Positions 8,617-17,410 of a stretch of DNA of 64,000 bases are shown one piece after another. The notes under the pieces are model-generated. The model was not told the origin of the DNA, searched no databases, and saw only the letters and a program-made list of their open reading frames with translations. A program made the position numbers and the translations under genes. Source of the DNA: JANQSP01 sp965226095 (GTDB lineage Bacteria > Bdellovibrionota > Bdellovibrionia > Bdellovibrionales > UBA1609); the NCBI GenBank assembly GCA_965226095.1, contig OZ245336.1:496001-560000 (forward strand), in the 5' to 3' direction. Positions within the stretch are counted from its first letter, which is position 1. Every line of letters begins with the position of its first letter.

Positions 8617-9117
8617 TCAAAAATTCTCTTCATGATCAAGTTCTATTACAATAGATCGTTTATTAGTTTTGTTGAGCGGATGAATTTTTGTACCTTGTTT
8701 TAGAGGATTCTGAATAACAGCGTAAAAAGATTGAAATCTTTGAATAAGAAGAGAAGCTTCTTGTTCAGGGACTAAGACAGCAAAATAGGCAGAATTTTGA
8801 GGAGAACGTATAATTTTTACAGCCACTGCGACCCGTCTGGCGGATTTCTGAAATGGATCACTAGTGTAAAGATCTACCACTCCTTTTTCAGATAATAATC
8901 CCTCCAAAGAAGAGCTATTGTTCAATTCTATAGGTAATAATACAAAACCTTTTGGAATATAAGTATCAATATTTTGCAATCTTTCATTACTTATCAGATC
9001 TTTCTTTTTTGTTTTTTGTAAAATCGTAATAGCCAAAGAGATCATTATTAAAATTAACCAAAGATAAATTGTGGTCTTATTTTTTGTCATCCAGGTTTTT
9101 ATGTTTAATGTATTCAT
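8617..9117 (-). CDS. CpaB/RcpC-like pilus assembly protein (short)
   Basis: A 166-residue protein with one N-terminal membrane helix (LWLILIMISLAITIL) and a periplasmic domain. The strand pattern GFVLLPIELN...VDLYTSDP...ARRVAVAVKIIRSP and the segment FAVLVPEQEASLLIQRF resemble the C-terminal part of CpaB/RcpC, which stabilises the secretin in Flp pilus machines. It is shorter than typical CpaB (about 250-300 residues) and seems to lack the SAF domain. Gene order within the pilus operon supports the call. Confidence 0.65.
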   Translation of the reverse strand: MNTLNIKTWMTKNKTTIYLWLILIMISLAITILQKTKKKDLISNERLQNIDTYIPKGFVLLPIELNNSSSLEGLLSEKGVVDLYTSDPFQKSARRVAVAVKIIRSPQNSAYFAVLVPEQEASLLIQRFQSFYAVIQNPLKQGTKIHPLNKTNKRSIVIELDHEENF

Positions 9118-9130
9118 CAGTTTATTCCTT

Positions 9131-9274
9131 TTATTTGAGTCGACTTAAACGAATTTCTTTTTTTCCACTATCATGTAAATGAGAAACCATTATGAAAAAA
9201 GCACTGGTAAAGAACAATAACCATAATATTTCTAATATAATTTGTCCTTTTTTGTTATGTAAAATTTTAAACAT
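9131..9274 (-). CDS. Small pilin-like (TadE/Flp-type) protein, 47 aa
   Basis: A short ORF that fills the gap between two pilus genes. It begins MFKILHNKKGQIILEILWLL, with the G-Q-x-x-x-E pattern that marks prepilin-peptidase substrates of the Flp/TadE type, then a single hydrophobic helix and a charged end IRLSRLK. Its ATG overlaps the stop codon of the upstream gene (stop at 9267), so translation is probably coupled. Likely a minor pseudopilin; no more can be said from sequence. Confidence 0.65.
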   Translation of the reverse strand: MFKILHNKKGQIILEILWLLFFTSAFFIMVSHLHDSGKKEIRLSRLK

Positions 9275-10073
9275 TTATTTCTTCTTTCCTTTTGTTTTTG
9301 TATAAATTAAAAAATTGTAATCTTTGTTTTTTTAGGACTAACCAGATTGGCTTCCCATTTATGTCCTTTTTTTTTAAAGTAGCTGCACAACTATAATTTG
9401 ATAATTCTGGTTTAAAAAATATTTTTCTAATCCATTCTGGCATAAAGTAGTAAAGGGGCATTCTCCAATATAGTGACAAAGTCTGCCTACGTGGAAAATC
9501 AGAAGGTGTATAATACACAGGGGCTATATCATTTTTAGGTCTGGCTTTTACAGCTAATACTCTAGGTTTGTTGTGTGTTTTTTTAATCTGTCGAGCCTGA
9601 AATTTTTTCATTTGTTGTTTAAAACTAAAAAAAGCTTTTTGAACAGAATATTGACTTTGTTTTAAAATTTGTTTTTGTGTTCTATCTAAGGCCAATCTTT
9701 TTTGTCTTAATATTTCTTTTTTTGTTCTCAAATAGCTGATAGTAAAGGGTTCTCCAGTTTTCATAACTATTCTCAATAAATGGGATACATGTTGGTATGA
9801 TAACCTCAATTGTGTGGCAACAGGATTTAGTTTCATTAATTGTTGCAACTGAAGTTGCATCTGTGATTGTGCTTTTAGAGTTGTTTGTAAACATATTTTT
9901 TGTGACAAATCATAGTTTCGAATACAAAACAATAAAGCAACAAAACCCATTAAACAAGTGATAAACACAGGCAAACTGATCAGTAATACACTGGTCACAA
10001 AACCTTCCTGTCTTTTTTTCACTATAGCAGGTAATCTTGCCGGCAGTTTTTTATTATTTATAATGTATTTCAT
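9267..10073 (-). CDS. TadE/TadG-like pilus-associated protein
   Basis: 268 residues from ATG 10073, which overlaps the TGA of the previous gene as ATGA; the longer open frame to 10157 overlaps that gene far more. After a basic N-terminus with the processing-like KKRQEGFVTS comes a hydrophobic helix (VLLISLPVFITCLMGFVALLF) and then a long, Lys/Gln-rich, probably coiled-coil region (about 60-190). The layout matches TadE/TadG-type pseudopilins. Two Cys (NYSCAATL and the one in the helix) are visible. Specific role unknown. Confidence 0.65.
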   Translation of the reverse strand: MKYIINNKKLPARLPAIVKKRQEGFVTSVLLISLPVFITCLMGFVALLFCIRNYDLSQKICLQTTLKAQSQMQLQLQQLMKLNPVATQLRLSYQHVSHLLRIVMKTGEPFTISYLRTKKEILRQKRLALDRTQKQILKQSQYSVQKAFFSFKQQMKKFQARQIKKTHNKPRVLAVKARPKNDIAPVYYTPSDFPRRQTLSLYWRMPLYYFMPEWIRKIFFKPELSNYSCAATLKKKDINGKPIWLVLKKQRLQFFNLYKNKRKEEINV

Positions 10074-10438
10074 AAGAGAACTCCTTGAATCAAATTGATT
10101 TGTTTTTTGAAATCCAGTCGCCAGTATAAGCTCTTCCATGTCATTCTGCCTTTCCATTGGTTTTTATTGAAAACTTTATCTAACTGGATATCAGTTAAAC
10201 GACCTAGCCATAAAAAGGTTTTTGTTTTTCTTATCAGTGTGTTTTTACATTTTTTCATTGGTTGTCCTTCTGCCAAACAAATTAAAGCCTGGTAGAGTTG
10301 GTGATCTGTCCAGATATGTTGAATATGTACATAAAAGAATAATAAACACAAAGTAAGACAAGTAAATACCAAGGGCAGGCTAATCACAGCTTCCATAATG
10401 GCTTGTCCAGTTGAATATCTTTTATAAAGTATTTTCAT
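10070..10438 (-). CDS. TadE-like pseudopilin
   Basis: 122 residues beginning MKILYKRYSTGQAIMEAVISLP: the G-Q-A-x-x-E processing motif then a hydrophobic helix, the usual TadE start. Conserved-looking Cys residues occur in ALICLAEG and MKKCKNT. Start ATG overlaps the stop of the Flp pilin gene by 4 bp (10435-10438), and its own stop overlaps the next start by 4 bp, so this is a tightly coupled operon. Expected to be a minor pilin needed for Flp pilus assembly. Confidence 0.75.
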   Translation of the reverse strand: MKILYKRYSTGQAIMEAVISLPLVFTCLTLCLLFFYVHIQHIWTDHQLYQALICLAEGQPMKKCKNTLIRKTKTFLWLGRLTDIQLDKVFNKNQWKGRMTWKSLYWRLDFKKQINLIQGVLL

Positions 10439-10719
10439 TTTTTACCCTTACTACCAGCTCCATTCATAAAGTTACTAAGGTCACTTTTTATATAATCCTG
10501 TTCTTTCACACTTTCTGTTTTTACTTTTTTGGATTTGCCTTGCAGAGCAAATATAGCCGAAGCAAAGCGGGACTTGACTGTTTGATTTAATACCCTAATA
10601 ACACCGATAGTGGCCACGCCCATTAAAGCCACTAAAATTAAATATTCGATAAGACCTTGTCCTCTTTGTCTTTGTTTTTTCTTAATTGTTTTAGCTTGTT
10701 TTTTATAAAAAAATCTCAT
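10435..10719 (-). CDS. flp: Flp/Fap-type major pilin
   Basis: 94 residues from ATG 10719. The prepilin processing site and helix GQGLIEYLILVALMGVATIG are the textbook Flp pilin pattern (G/Q-x-x-x-E-Y). The 25-residue basic leader is long for Flp (RFFYKKQAKTIKKKQRQR). A strong AGGAGG lies about 10 bases before the start; the frame continues further upstream to 10764 but without support. First gene of the minus-strand pilus operon, preceded by a sigma-54-like site at 10767-10782. Confidence 0.9.
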   Translation of the reverse strand: MRFFYKKQAKTIKKKQRQRGQGLIEYLILVALMGVATIGVIRVLNQTVKSRFASAIFALQGKSKKVKTESVKEQDYIKSDLSNFMNGAGSKGKK

Positions 10720-10766
10720 TTTTTGGTTCCTCCTTTTTTGAAAATTTTTTATTTTAAAGAACACTC

Positions 10767-10782
10767 TGCAAAAATCGTGCTA
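10767..10782 (-). promoter_or_regulatory. Sigma-54 (-24/-12)-like promoter of the Flp pilin operon
   Basis: On the minus strand the site reads TAGCACGATTTTTGCA, matching the sigma-54 consensus TGGCACN5TTGCA except for one G of the -24 element. It lies about 48 bp upstream of the pilin ATG. The site upstream of the secretin/CpaF genes at 43223-43238 shares the 11 bases CGATTTTTGCA with the same spacing. Confidence 0.6.
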
Positions 10783-10792
10783 AATTGAATAG

Positions 10793-10960
10793 ATGAAGAA
10801 AAAGATGGTTTTAGATGCTAAAATAGCTGATAAACCTAAAAACAGGCCATGCGTTCATAAGAAAAGACATTCAGGTTTTTGTTTGAAAATTGGTTTTAAT
10901 TCGAAAATGGGATCTTTTATGAAAGACTCTCTATACAATTTTAAGAAAAAATTTCTTTAA
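10793..10960 (+). CDS. Possible small basic protein, 55 aa
   Basis: An open frame starting MKKKMVLDAKIADK, rich in Lys, with a Cys/His group (PCVHKKRHSGFC). It is divergent from the pilin gene and its end overlaps the end of the convergent hydrolase gene by about 20 bp. No ribosome binding site is visible before the ATG and nothing similar is recognised, so it may be chance. Confidence 0.25.
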   Translation: MKKKMVLDAKIADKPKNRPCVHKKRHSGFCLKIGFNSKMGSFMKDSLYNFKKKFL

Positions 10961-11678
10961 AAAATTCTGACATTTCCTGCCAGGAAGCTCTATCCGCTTG
11001 TTCATCATAGGCTGTTGGAATATTAAATTTTTTACCATTTTCAGTAGCTTGTGGATTAGTAAAACCGTGTTGAGCTTCCGGGTAACAAACCACTTTGTAA
11101 GTTGCGCTCAGCTCATCCATTTCTTTTTTAAAAGCTTCTACCTGTTCCATTGGAATCATAGAATCTTTAGAGCCATGAAGCACAAGTAGCTTGGCTTTTA
11201 AATCGATGTTTTTACCACCGCCGGCTTTAGGTGCTAAACCACCATGAAAACTGACTGCGCCTTTGATATTTGCTTCCAATCTGGCCATATGGAGAGCTAA
11301 GCCTCCTCCCAAACAATAACCCATTACAGCTAATTTGTTTTCATTAACCTGCTGAAGATCCTGTAGGGCTTCCAAACAGGCATAGAGATGTTGTGTGGTT
11401 TTTTCTATATTATCTAAAGTTTTTTGCATCTCTGCTGAAGCTTCCTGAGCAGTGCTGGGAGTGAGTTCATTTCCATAAATATCCACAGCTAAAGCGGCAT
11501 AGCCCTGTGTGGCCAGCTTATAAGCACAACCTTTTGTTCGTTCTGTTAATCCCCAAAACTCCGGTAGTACCATCACACCAGGTAAATTGTTTGTTTGTCC
11601 GGCAGGATAAGCCAGGTAGGATCGAGATTGATGATCTTCCATTTTCATACTTAATACTTCTGTATGAACAGCGCTCAT
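10941..11678 (-). CDS. Dienelactone hydrolase family protein
   Basis: Alpha/beta hydrolase of 245 residues. The nucleophile is the Cys in MGYCLGGGLALHMA (about 123), with the Asp in LHGSKDSMIP (about 171) and the His in EAQHGFTNP (about 203), matching the Cys-Asp-His triad of dienelactone hydrolases. TGGAGG lies 8 bases before the start. Such proteins hydrolyse small lactones or esters; the physiological substrate is unknown. Monocistronic, convergent to nothing certain. Confidence 0.9.
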   Translation of the reverse strand: MSAVHTEVLSMKMEDHQSRSYLAYPAGQTNNLPGVMVLPEFWGLTERTKGCAYKLATQGYAALAVDIYGNELTPSTAQEASAEMQKTLDNIEKTTQHLYACLEALQDLQQVNENKLAVMGYCLGGGLALHMARLEANIKGAVSFHGGLAPKAGGGKNIDLKAKLLVLHGSKDSMIPMEQVEAFKKEMDELSATYKVVCYPEAQHGFTNPQATENGKKFNIPTAYDEQADRASWQEMSEFFKEIFS

Positions 11679-11821
11679 AGTATAACCTCCAAAAAATCCA
11701 CCTATTATAAGGTAATAATTCTGCTATCATTGCAACTTATTGAGAAAGGTTCAAATAAAAAAACCTTTCAAGGGCTTTTTAGTCATTCAACAGGTTTTTA
11801 ATTAAGAATTTTATTTACACT

Positions 11822-13336
11822 ATGAATTTTTTTTTTCATCATACAAGTATGGATTTCTATAATGAAAGAAAAATCAGCTTAAATTTGGAAAAAATCGCTG
11901 ATTTTTTTAACATTGCTTTTTTGGTTTTAATGTTGATTTGTTTGTTCATCGGGTGGTGGTGGACCACTTTTGTTTTAGCTATTATTAATTCTTTAAATTA
12001 TTATTGTTTATATATCCAAAAACAACATACTTTATTGGCAAATTTTGGTGTACTGGCTTTGTTTCGCTATTTTATAGAAAGTCTTGGTCCAGAGTTTCGA
12101 CAATATTTATATTCCAGTGACACAGAAGAAAAACCCTTTAATAGAATAGAAAGAGCGGATGTTTATAAAAAAGCAAAAAATAGGGAAAAATCTTCAGCTT
12201 TTGGATCTTTATTGGATTTTGATCATAAAACATTAAAATTAAAACATTCTTTCTATCCCTTATTCCCTGAGCAAATAAACCCTTTTAAATTGTGTTTTGG
12301 GGAGCAAAGATGCAAACAGAGTTATACAATCCATAAAGCTATTATGGTTGGAGGAATGAGTTATGGATCTCTTGGGAAAAAAGCTGTACAAGCCCTCTCG
12401 TTCGGGGCAAAAAAAGCTGGTATTCCTCTTAACACCGGTGAGGGAGGTTATCCTAAATATCATTTAATGGGTGGTGCAGATCTTATTTTTCAGATTGGTA
12501 CAGCTAAGTTTGGTGTTCGAAATGAAGATAGTTCTTTCAGTCCGGATTTGTTGAAAAAAATTGCCATGCTTAATCAGGTAAAGATGATTGAGTTAAAGTT
12601 TTCACAAGGAGCCAAGCCGGGAAAAGGAGGTCTTCTTCCAAAAGAAAAAATAACACAAGAAATTGCTGAACTGAGAGGAGTACCGATGGGGAAGGATATT
12701 ATTTCTCCCGCTGGTCATGCAGAATGTCAGTCCCCTGAATCCACAGTGCGGTTTATAGAAAAACTTCAGGACATATCCGGTTTGCCAGTGGGTATTAAAT
12801 TTTGTTTGGGTTCTTTAAAAGAATTAACAGAACTTTTAGCAGTAATGAAAAAACAAAATATTTATCCTGATTATATGGCTATCGATGGTTCAGAAGGTGG
12901 TACAGGAGCGGCGCCTAAAACTTTTATGGATGATCTTGGTTACGCCTTATTTCCCGCTTTAAAATGTGTGCACAGTCTCTTGGAAGAACAACAAATACGG
13001 GATCGAATGAAATTGGTTTGTTCGGGTAAGCTCATCAGTGCAGGAAAACAAATGATGGCTTTATCAACTGGAGCAGATGCTATTTATACTGCTCGAGGCT
13101 TTATGTTGGCAATAGGATGTATACAAGCTCTTCGTTGTAATAATAATACTTGTCCTGTAGGCATTACCACACACTCGGAAAAACTTCAAAAAGGTTTGGA
13201 TATAGAAGAAAAAGCAGAGCGTGTGAAGAATTATGTTTTAAATCTCGATCACAATCATTATGAAATTATGGCGGCGATGGGTAAAACTAATTTTGCTGAT
13301 CTTAATCAAGACAATCTGATAGGTATAGAGCCGTGA
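11822..13336 (+). CDS. FMN-binding glutamate synthase family protein
   Basis: 504 residues: two N-terminal membrane helices (about 25-65, including FIGWWWTTFVLAIINSL) followed by a soluble barrel like the FMN/FeS domain of glutamate synthase. Seen motifs: MVGGMSYGSLGKKAVQALS, NTGEGGYPKYH, KFSQGAKPGKGGLLP, DGSEGGTGAAP (FMN/2-oxoglutarate region) and CNNNTCPVGITTH (cysteine cluster). The amidotransferase domain of true GltB is absent, as is usual for this stand-alone family. Substrate unknown. The exonuclease III gene starts within its last codons. Confidence 0.9.
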   Translation: MNFFFHHTSMDFYNERKISLNLEKIADFFNIAFLVLMLICLFIGWWWTTFVLAIINSLNYYCLYIQKQHTLLANFGVLALFRYFIESLGPEFRQYLYSSDTEEKPFNRIERADVYKKAKNREKSSAFGSLLDFDHKTLKLKHSFYPLFPEQINPFKLCFGEQRCKQSYTIHKAIMVGGMSYGSLGKKAVQALSFGAKKAGIPLNTGEGGYPKYHLMGGADLIFQIGTAKFGVRNEDSSFSPDLLKKIAMLNQVKMIELKFSQGAKPGKGGLLPKEKITQEIAELRGVPMGKDIISPAGHAECQSPESTVRFIEKLQDISGLPVGIKFCLGSLKELTELLAVMKKQNIYPDYMAIDGSEGGTGAAPKTFMDDLGYALFPALKCVHSLLEEQQIRDRMKLVCSGKLISAGKQMMALSTGADAIYTARGFMLAIGCIQALRCNNNTCPVGITTHSEKLQKGLDIEEKAERVKNYVLNLDHNHYEIMAAMGKTNFADLNQDNLIGIEP

Positions 13337-14094
13337 AAATCATTTCTTGGAATGTGAATGGCATCAGAGCCTGTGGACGCAAGGGTTTTTTGGAGTTTCT
13401 GAAAAAACAAGATCCGGAAGTTTTATGTATTCAGGAAAATAAAGCTCATCCGGAAGATGTAGATGAGAAATTAGTATATCCATTAAACAGAACTCCTTAT
13501 TGGTCTTTTGCAGACAAAAAAGGTTATTCAGGTACAACCACTTTTGTAAAAAATAAGGTGAAAGAAGCTCAGTATGGCATTGGTATTAAAAAATTTGATA
13601 ATGAAGGTAGATTTGTAATTACTGAACATAAAGATTTTTTATTGTTTAATGTATACTTTCCAAATGGTTCACAAACCGAGCAAAGACATTTATTTAAGCA
13701 GGAATTTTCACAGCGCTTTACAAAATATTTGCATCGATTGATAAAACAGGGACAGGAAATCATTGTTGTGGGGGATTATAATACTGCCTATTTGGATTGG
13801 GATGTTTTTGATCCCAAGGTTTTAAAAAACACCAGTGGTTTTTTACCGGAAGAAAGACAGTGGTTTAAGGATTTTTTATCTATTGGCTTTATAGATTGCT
13901 ATAGGCATTTTCACCCTAACCAGAAAGATATTTATACTTGGTGGTCTTATAGGGAGAATTCCAGGAAAAACAATAGGGGCTGGAGAATTGATCATATTTG
14001 TGTAACAGAGGGGTTGATTAAAAAACTGAAAAAAGTAAAAATCTTTACCAATCAAGAGGGCTCTGATCACTGCCCTATAATGATTGAACTGTAA
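13333..14094 (+). CDS. xth: Exodeoxyribonuclease III
   Basis: 253-residue AP endonuclease / 3'-5' exonuclease of the EEP fold. Motifs: KIISWNVNGIRACGRKGF at the start, LCIQENKA, VVGDYNTAYLDWDVFDP and the ending WRIDHICVT...GSDHCPIMIEL with the catalytic Asp-His. Length is normal for the ExoA/XthA group. The start is GTG 13333, overlapping the stop of the preceding gene as GTGA, so the two are translationally coupled. Confidence 0.93.
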   Translation: MKIISWNVNGIRACGRKGFLEFLKKQDPEVLCIQENKAHPEDVDEKLVYPLNRTPYWSFADKKGYSGTTTFVKNKVKEAQYGIGIKKFDNEGRFVITEHKDFLLFNVYFPNGSQTEQRHLFKQEFSQRFTKYLHRLIKQGQEIIVVGDYNTAYLDWDVFDPKVLKNTSGFLPEERQWFKDFLSIGFIDCYRHFHPNQKDIYTWWSYRENSRKNNRGWRIDHICVTEGLIKKLKKVKIFTNQEGSDHCPIMIEL

Positions 14095-14101
14095 AACGCA
14101 A

Positions 14102-14218
14102 TTGTCATTCTGTGAAAGCAGGAATCTAGTCAACTGGATCCCTGCTTTCACAGGGATGACGACAAAAGTAGTGGATAACGAACATCTGACTGGATTCCTG
14201 CGTTCGCAAGAATGATGA
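14102..14218. repeat. REP-like palindromes after xth
   Basis: Three inverted-repeat units of the GTCATTCYTGCGNNNGCAGGAATCCAGT type: a facing pair at about 14103-14160 and a single at about 14191-14218. They fill much of the 192-bp gap between exonuclease III and aspartate kinase and could act as a transcript end structure. Confidence 0.8.
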
Positions 14219-14286
14219 ACTTGTACTTGTAAAACCGAAAATAATCTGTAAAAACAATAAAAAATAGTAAAACATGGAACTTTATA

Positions 14287-15543
14287 ATGAAAGAAAAATA
14301 TGCGGGATCTGTGCCAGGAACGAATAGTTCAGCACAGCCGGAAATTATGATTAAAAAATTTGGTGGCAGTTCTGTTGGTTCTATAGAGCGAATTGAAGCT
14401 GTTGCTGATCGTATTGTTAAGGACTACCAATCTTCTGGCAAAAAACAGGTGGTGGTGGTTTCTGCTATGTCAGGTGAAACCAATCGTCTGGTTAAGTTGG
14501 CACAACTTATGAATCCTCAATATAGAGGGCTGGCTTATGATATGTTGCTGGCATCTGGAGAGCAAGTCAGTGTGGCTTTACTTTCGCTGGCTTTGGATAA
14601 AAGAAATATAAAATCTGTACCTCTTTTGGCTCATCAGGTGGGTATTAAAACCAATGAGTTGTTTTCCCGTGCTCGTATTGTGGAGATTCCGACAGAAACC
14701 TTGTATCAACATTTAAATGAAAAAGATGTTTTGCTAGTAGCTGGTTTTCAGGGAGTGACTGGTCAGAATAAGATCACTACTTTAGGAAGAGGTGGTAGTG
14801 ACACTACGGCAGTGGCTATGGCTGTTGCTTTAAAGCAATCCAGCTGTGAGATTTTTACAGATGTTCCAAAAATTTATACTGCTGATCCAAGACTCATTGC
14901 TGATTGCAGACAAATTTCTCATTTAAGTTTTGAGGAAATGATGGAAATGTCTTCACTAGGTAGTCGTGTTCTACATAGCCGGTCTGTGGAAATGGCTGCT
15001 AAATTTAAAATAAAAATTCATGTTCGATCCACTTTTGAAGACGGAGAGGGCACTTGGATTGTACCAAAGGAGGAATTTATGGAAAACCCAATTGTTTCGG
15101 CTGTTACACATGATGAACGAACAGTAATTATAAAAATGTTTCCACTTCCCAGAAATCTGGAGTTTATAACTAGGTTGTTTAATCAACTGGCAGACAAAGG
15201 CATTTCTGTGGATATTATTTCACAGAGTCAACACCAGGAAGGCCAAAGGTTGGCTTTTTCTATCCATACAGAAGATTTGGAAGACACTAAGAAGATGATT
15301 TTTAAATTGATAGATAAAAAACAAGTGATCATTATTGAAGATGTAGCCAAGCTATCTATTGTTGGGGTGGGTATGGTAGGCCACCCAGGCGTGGCGGCCA
15401 GCTTTTTTAAAGTGTTAAACAAGTTAAACTTGGAACTGCATCTGATTACTACCTCTGAAATTAAAGTCAGTGCTATTATTGATAAAAAATATTTATCATC
15501 AGCCGCCAAAGCTTTACATGCAGAATTTAAATTAGGATCATAA
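14287..15543 (+). CDS. lysC: Aspartate kinase
   Basis: 418 residues; phosphorylates aspartate, the entry to lysine, threonine, methionine and DAP synthesis. Catalytic domain motifs KKFGGSSVGS (about 25), SGEQVSVALLS (about 97) and TLGRGGSDTTAVA (about 165), then two ACT-type regulatory domains from about residue 265 on (VTHDERTVIIKMF and VAKLSIVGVGM). Domain order points to the feedback-regulated lysine-sensitive type. The N-terminus has some 20 residues more than usual before IMIKKFGG, so a later start is possible. lysA follows after 3 bp. Confidence 0.93.
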   Translation: MKEKYAGSVPGTNSSAQPEIMIKKFGGSSVGSIERIEAVADRIVKDYQSSGKKQVVVVSAMSGETNRLVKLAQLMNPQYRGLAYDMLLASGEQVSVALLSLALDKRNIKSVPLLAHQVGIKTNELFSRARIVEIPTETLYQHLNEKDVLLVAGFQGVTGQNKITTLGRGGSDTTAVAMAVALKQSSCEIFTDVPKIYTADPRLIADCRQISHLSFEEMMEMSSLGSRVLHSRSVEMAAKFKIKIHVRSTFEDGEGTWIVPKEEFMENPIVSAVTHDERTVIIKMFPLPRNLEFITRLFNQLADKGISVDIISQSQHQEGQRLAFSIHTEDLEDTKKMIFKLIDKKQVIIIEDVAKLSIVGVGMVGHPGVAASFFKVLNKLNLELHLITTSEIKVSAIIDKKYLSSAAKALHAEFKLGS

Positions 15544-15546
15544 AGA

Positions 15547-16752
15547 ATGAGTTTTGAATATAAAAAAAATAATTTATGTTTGGTACAGGGATCACAAAAT
15601 GTTTCACTTCTGGATCTGGCACAACAAAATACGGAACCTGCTTATGTCTATGACATGAATGGTTTGTTGGATCGATTAAGATTCTTTAAAAAACATATTG
15701 CTCCAGCACAAGTATTTTATGCAATGAAAGCCAATGCTCATCCTCAGATTTTACAAACTTTTGTACAGGAAAATAGTGGTGTAGATGTTGTATCCGGAGG
15801 GGAAATCCAATTGGCTTTAAAAACTGGGTTCAAAGGGAAAGATATTGTATTTTCCGGAGTGGGAAAAACCAAACAGGAAATCCAATTAGCTCTGAAAGCG
15901 GATATTTTTCAAATCAATGTGGAAAGCCAATCGGAGTTGAAAAGAATTGGGGAACTGGCTCGAGCTGGAAATAAAAAAGCGCAAGTGGCTTTTCGTATGA
16001 ATCCAAATATTGATGCACAAACACATCCTTATATTACTACTGGATTAAGAGAAAATAAGTTTGGTATGGATGAAGGAAATCTCATGGCTTTAAAAGATAT
16101 TTTACATAAATATTCTGATTCTTTATGTTTACAAGGTTTAACTTTGCACATTGGCTCACAAATTCAAAATTTAAAACCTTTAAAAGCCAGTATTCAAAAA
16201 ATCATTGAACTCTACAAAGAATTGCAGAAAGAATTTGATTTAAAAACTCTGGATGTTGGCGGTGGTTTGGGTATGGATTATAAGTCGGATCAAATGGATT
16301 CGGATTTACAGACCATAAAGCAATATGGATCTTTTTTAAAAGAACTTTCAAAGGAAATTAAAGGACAAATTTTAACAGAGCCAGGGCGTATTATTACAGG
16401 TCGCACGGCTTGTTTAATAGGAGAAATACAGTATTTGAAAAAAACATCTTATAAAAATTTTATTATTTTAAATACAGGTATGAATCATTTGATGCGACCT
16501 TGTTTGTATCAGGCTTATCATCGCATTTTACCCCTACAGAAAAGAGAAGGTTCCGGTGTAGTGTATGATGTAGTAGGGCCAATTTGCGAATCTTCAGATG
16601 TATTAGGGCGAGATCGTCTTTTTTCAGATTTAAAGGAAGGAGACTTTTTAGCTATCATGGATACAGGAGCTTATGGGGCAGTGCTGGCAAATACTTATAA
16701 TGCACACCCTTTACCCCAGGAAATTTTTATTTCTCAAGGCAAAGTACTGTAG
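15547..16752 (+). CDS. lysA: Diaminopimelate decarboxylase
   Basis: 401 residues, alanine-racemase-fold PLP enzyme that makes lysine from meso-DAP. The PLP lysine is in FYAMKANAHPQIL (about 57-69); other motifs are HIGSQIQNL, DVGGGLGMDY, EPGRIITG and the C-terminal GPICESSDVLGRDR with the conserved Cys. Length is normal. It is 3 bp from lysC, forming a lysine operon. Confidence 0.95.
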   Translation: MSFEYKKNNLCLVQGSQNVSLLDLAQQNTEPAYVYDMNGLLDRLRFFKKHIAPAQVFYAMKANAHPQILQTFVQENSGVDVVSGGEIQLALKTGFKGKDIVFSGVGKTKQEIQLALKADIFQINVESQSELKRIGELARAGNKKAQVAFRMNPNIDAQTHPYITTGLRENKFGMDEGNLMALKDILHKYSDSLCLQGLTLHIGSQIQNLKPLKASIQKIIELYKELQKEFDLKTLDVGGGLGMDYKSDQMDSDLQTIKQYGSFLKELSKEIKGQILTEPGRIITGRTACLIGEIQYLKKTSYKNFIILNTGMNHLMRPCLYQAYHRILPLQKREGSGVVYDVVGPICESSDVLGRDRLFSDLKEGDFLAIMDTGAYGAVLANTYNAHPLPQEIFISQGKVL

Positions 16753-16885
16753 AATTTATCATTCTAGTATGTATTCATTAATTCATTGACAAAATTAGGA
16801 TTACTAAGAGAGTTGATGTAATATATTAAATAAAATTAAAGTCGAGTTACTCTTGTGTCGAAATAAATAAAACAAGGGAGGGATA

Positions 16886-17389
16886 ATGAAATTATTTGTT
16901 CTTATGTGTATTTTTTTAACAGCTTGTATTCCTCAAGGTCGGGATTCATTTGATTCACCCACATCACCGAGTAATACTCAGTCTAATATAGATGTAAAAT
17001 CTCCTTCTTCTGAGAATAAGGATTATTGGAATGAAGGAGATTATTATATGTATGTTAATACACTGAATATCACAGTAAATGTAAAGTATCTTGATCACAC
17101 TCCAGCGGATGAGTTTGATTCAGGGCGTGTTGTGGGTTTTTTGAAACCGACGGAGTGTTTATTGTTCGATAAGAATACTTCTAATCTTATTTCATTTCAT
17201 TCAGTAAAATCATTTTTGTGCAGGGGTGATTGTCCAATTAACCTAATAGGTTGCAGGATATGCCCTAGTATCCCTGGGCATTACAATATTATAGAAAGAT
17301 TTCAGGCATGGGAGTCTAATTTTGAAGCACGCAAAGAATCTCTTCCTTCTCATTCCGAATGTAAAAATTTGAGAGTCATGTTGCAATAA
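16886..17389 (+). CDS. Putative lipoprotein
   Basis: 167 residues with a lipoprotein signal: KLFVLMCIFLTAC, lipobox LTAC, lipidated Cys at about 14. A Ser/Pro/Asn-rich spacer follows, then a domain with six or more Cys (LKPTECLLF, SFLCRGDCPINLIGCRICPS, HSECKN). Strong GGGAGGG before the start. Its layout (lipobox, acidic or Ser-rich spacer, Cys-containing beta-rich domain) resembles the lipoproteins at 52.1, 57.0 and 57.7 kb. Function unknown. Confidence 0.8.
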   Translation: MKLFVLMCIFLTACIPQGRDSFDSPTSPSNTQSNIDVKSPSSENKDYWNEGDYYMYVNTLNITVNVKYLDHTPADEFDSGRVVGFLKPTECLLFDKNTSNLISFHSVKSFLCRGDCPINLIGCRICPSIPGHYNIIERFQAWESNFEARKESLPSHSECKNLRVMLQ

Positions 17390-17410
17390 TATGTTTATTT
17401 CTTGAAGTCA

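Noticed and set aside
11744..11766. Hairpin GAAAGGTT/AACCTTTC between the hydrolase and the glutamate-synthase-like gene
   Set aside because: Ten-base A-rich loop and 8-bp stem do not fit the 7-nt-loop family and it lies between divergent genes; not enough support for a terminator call.
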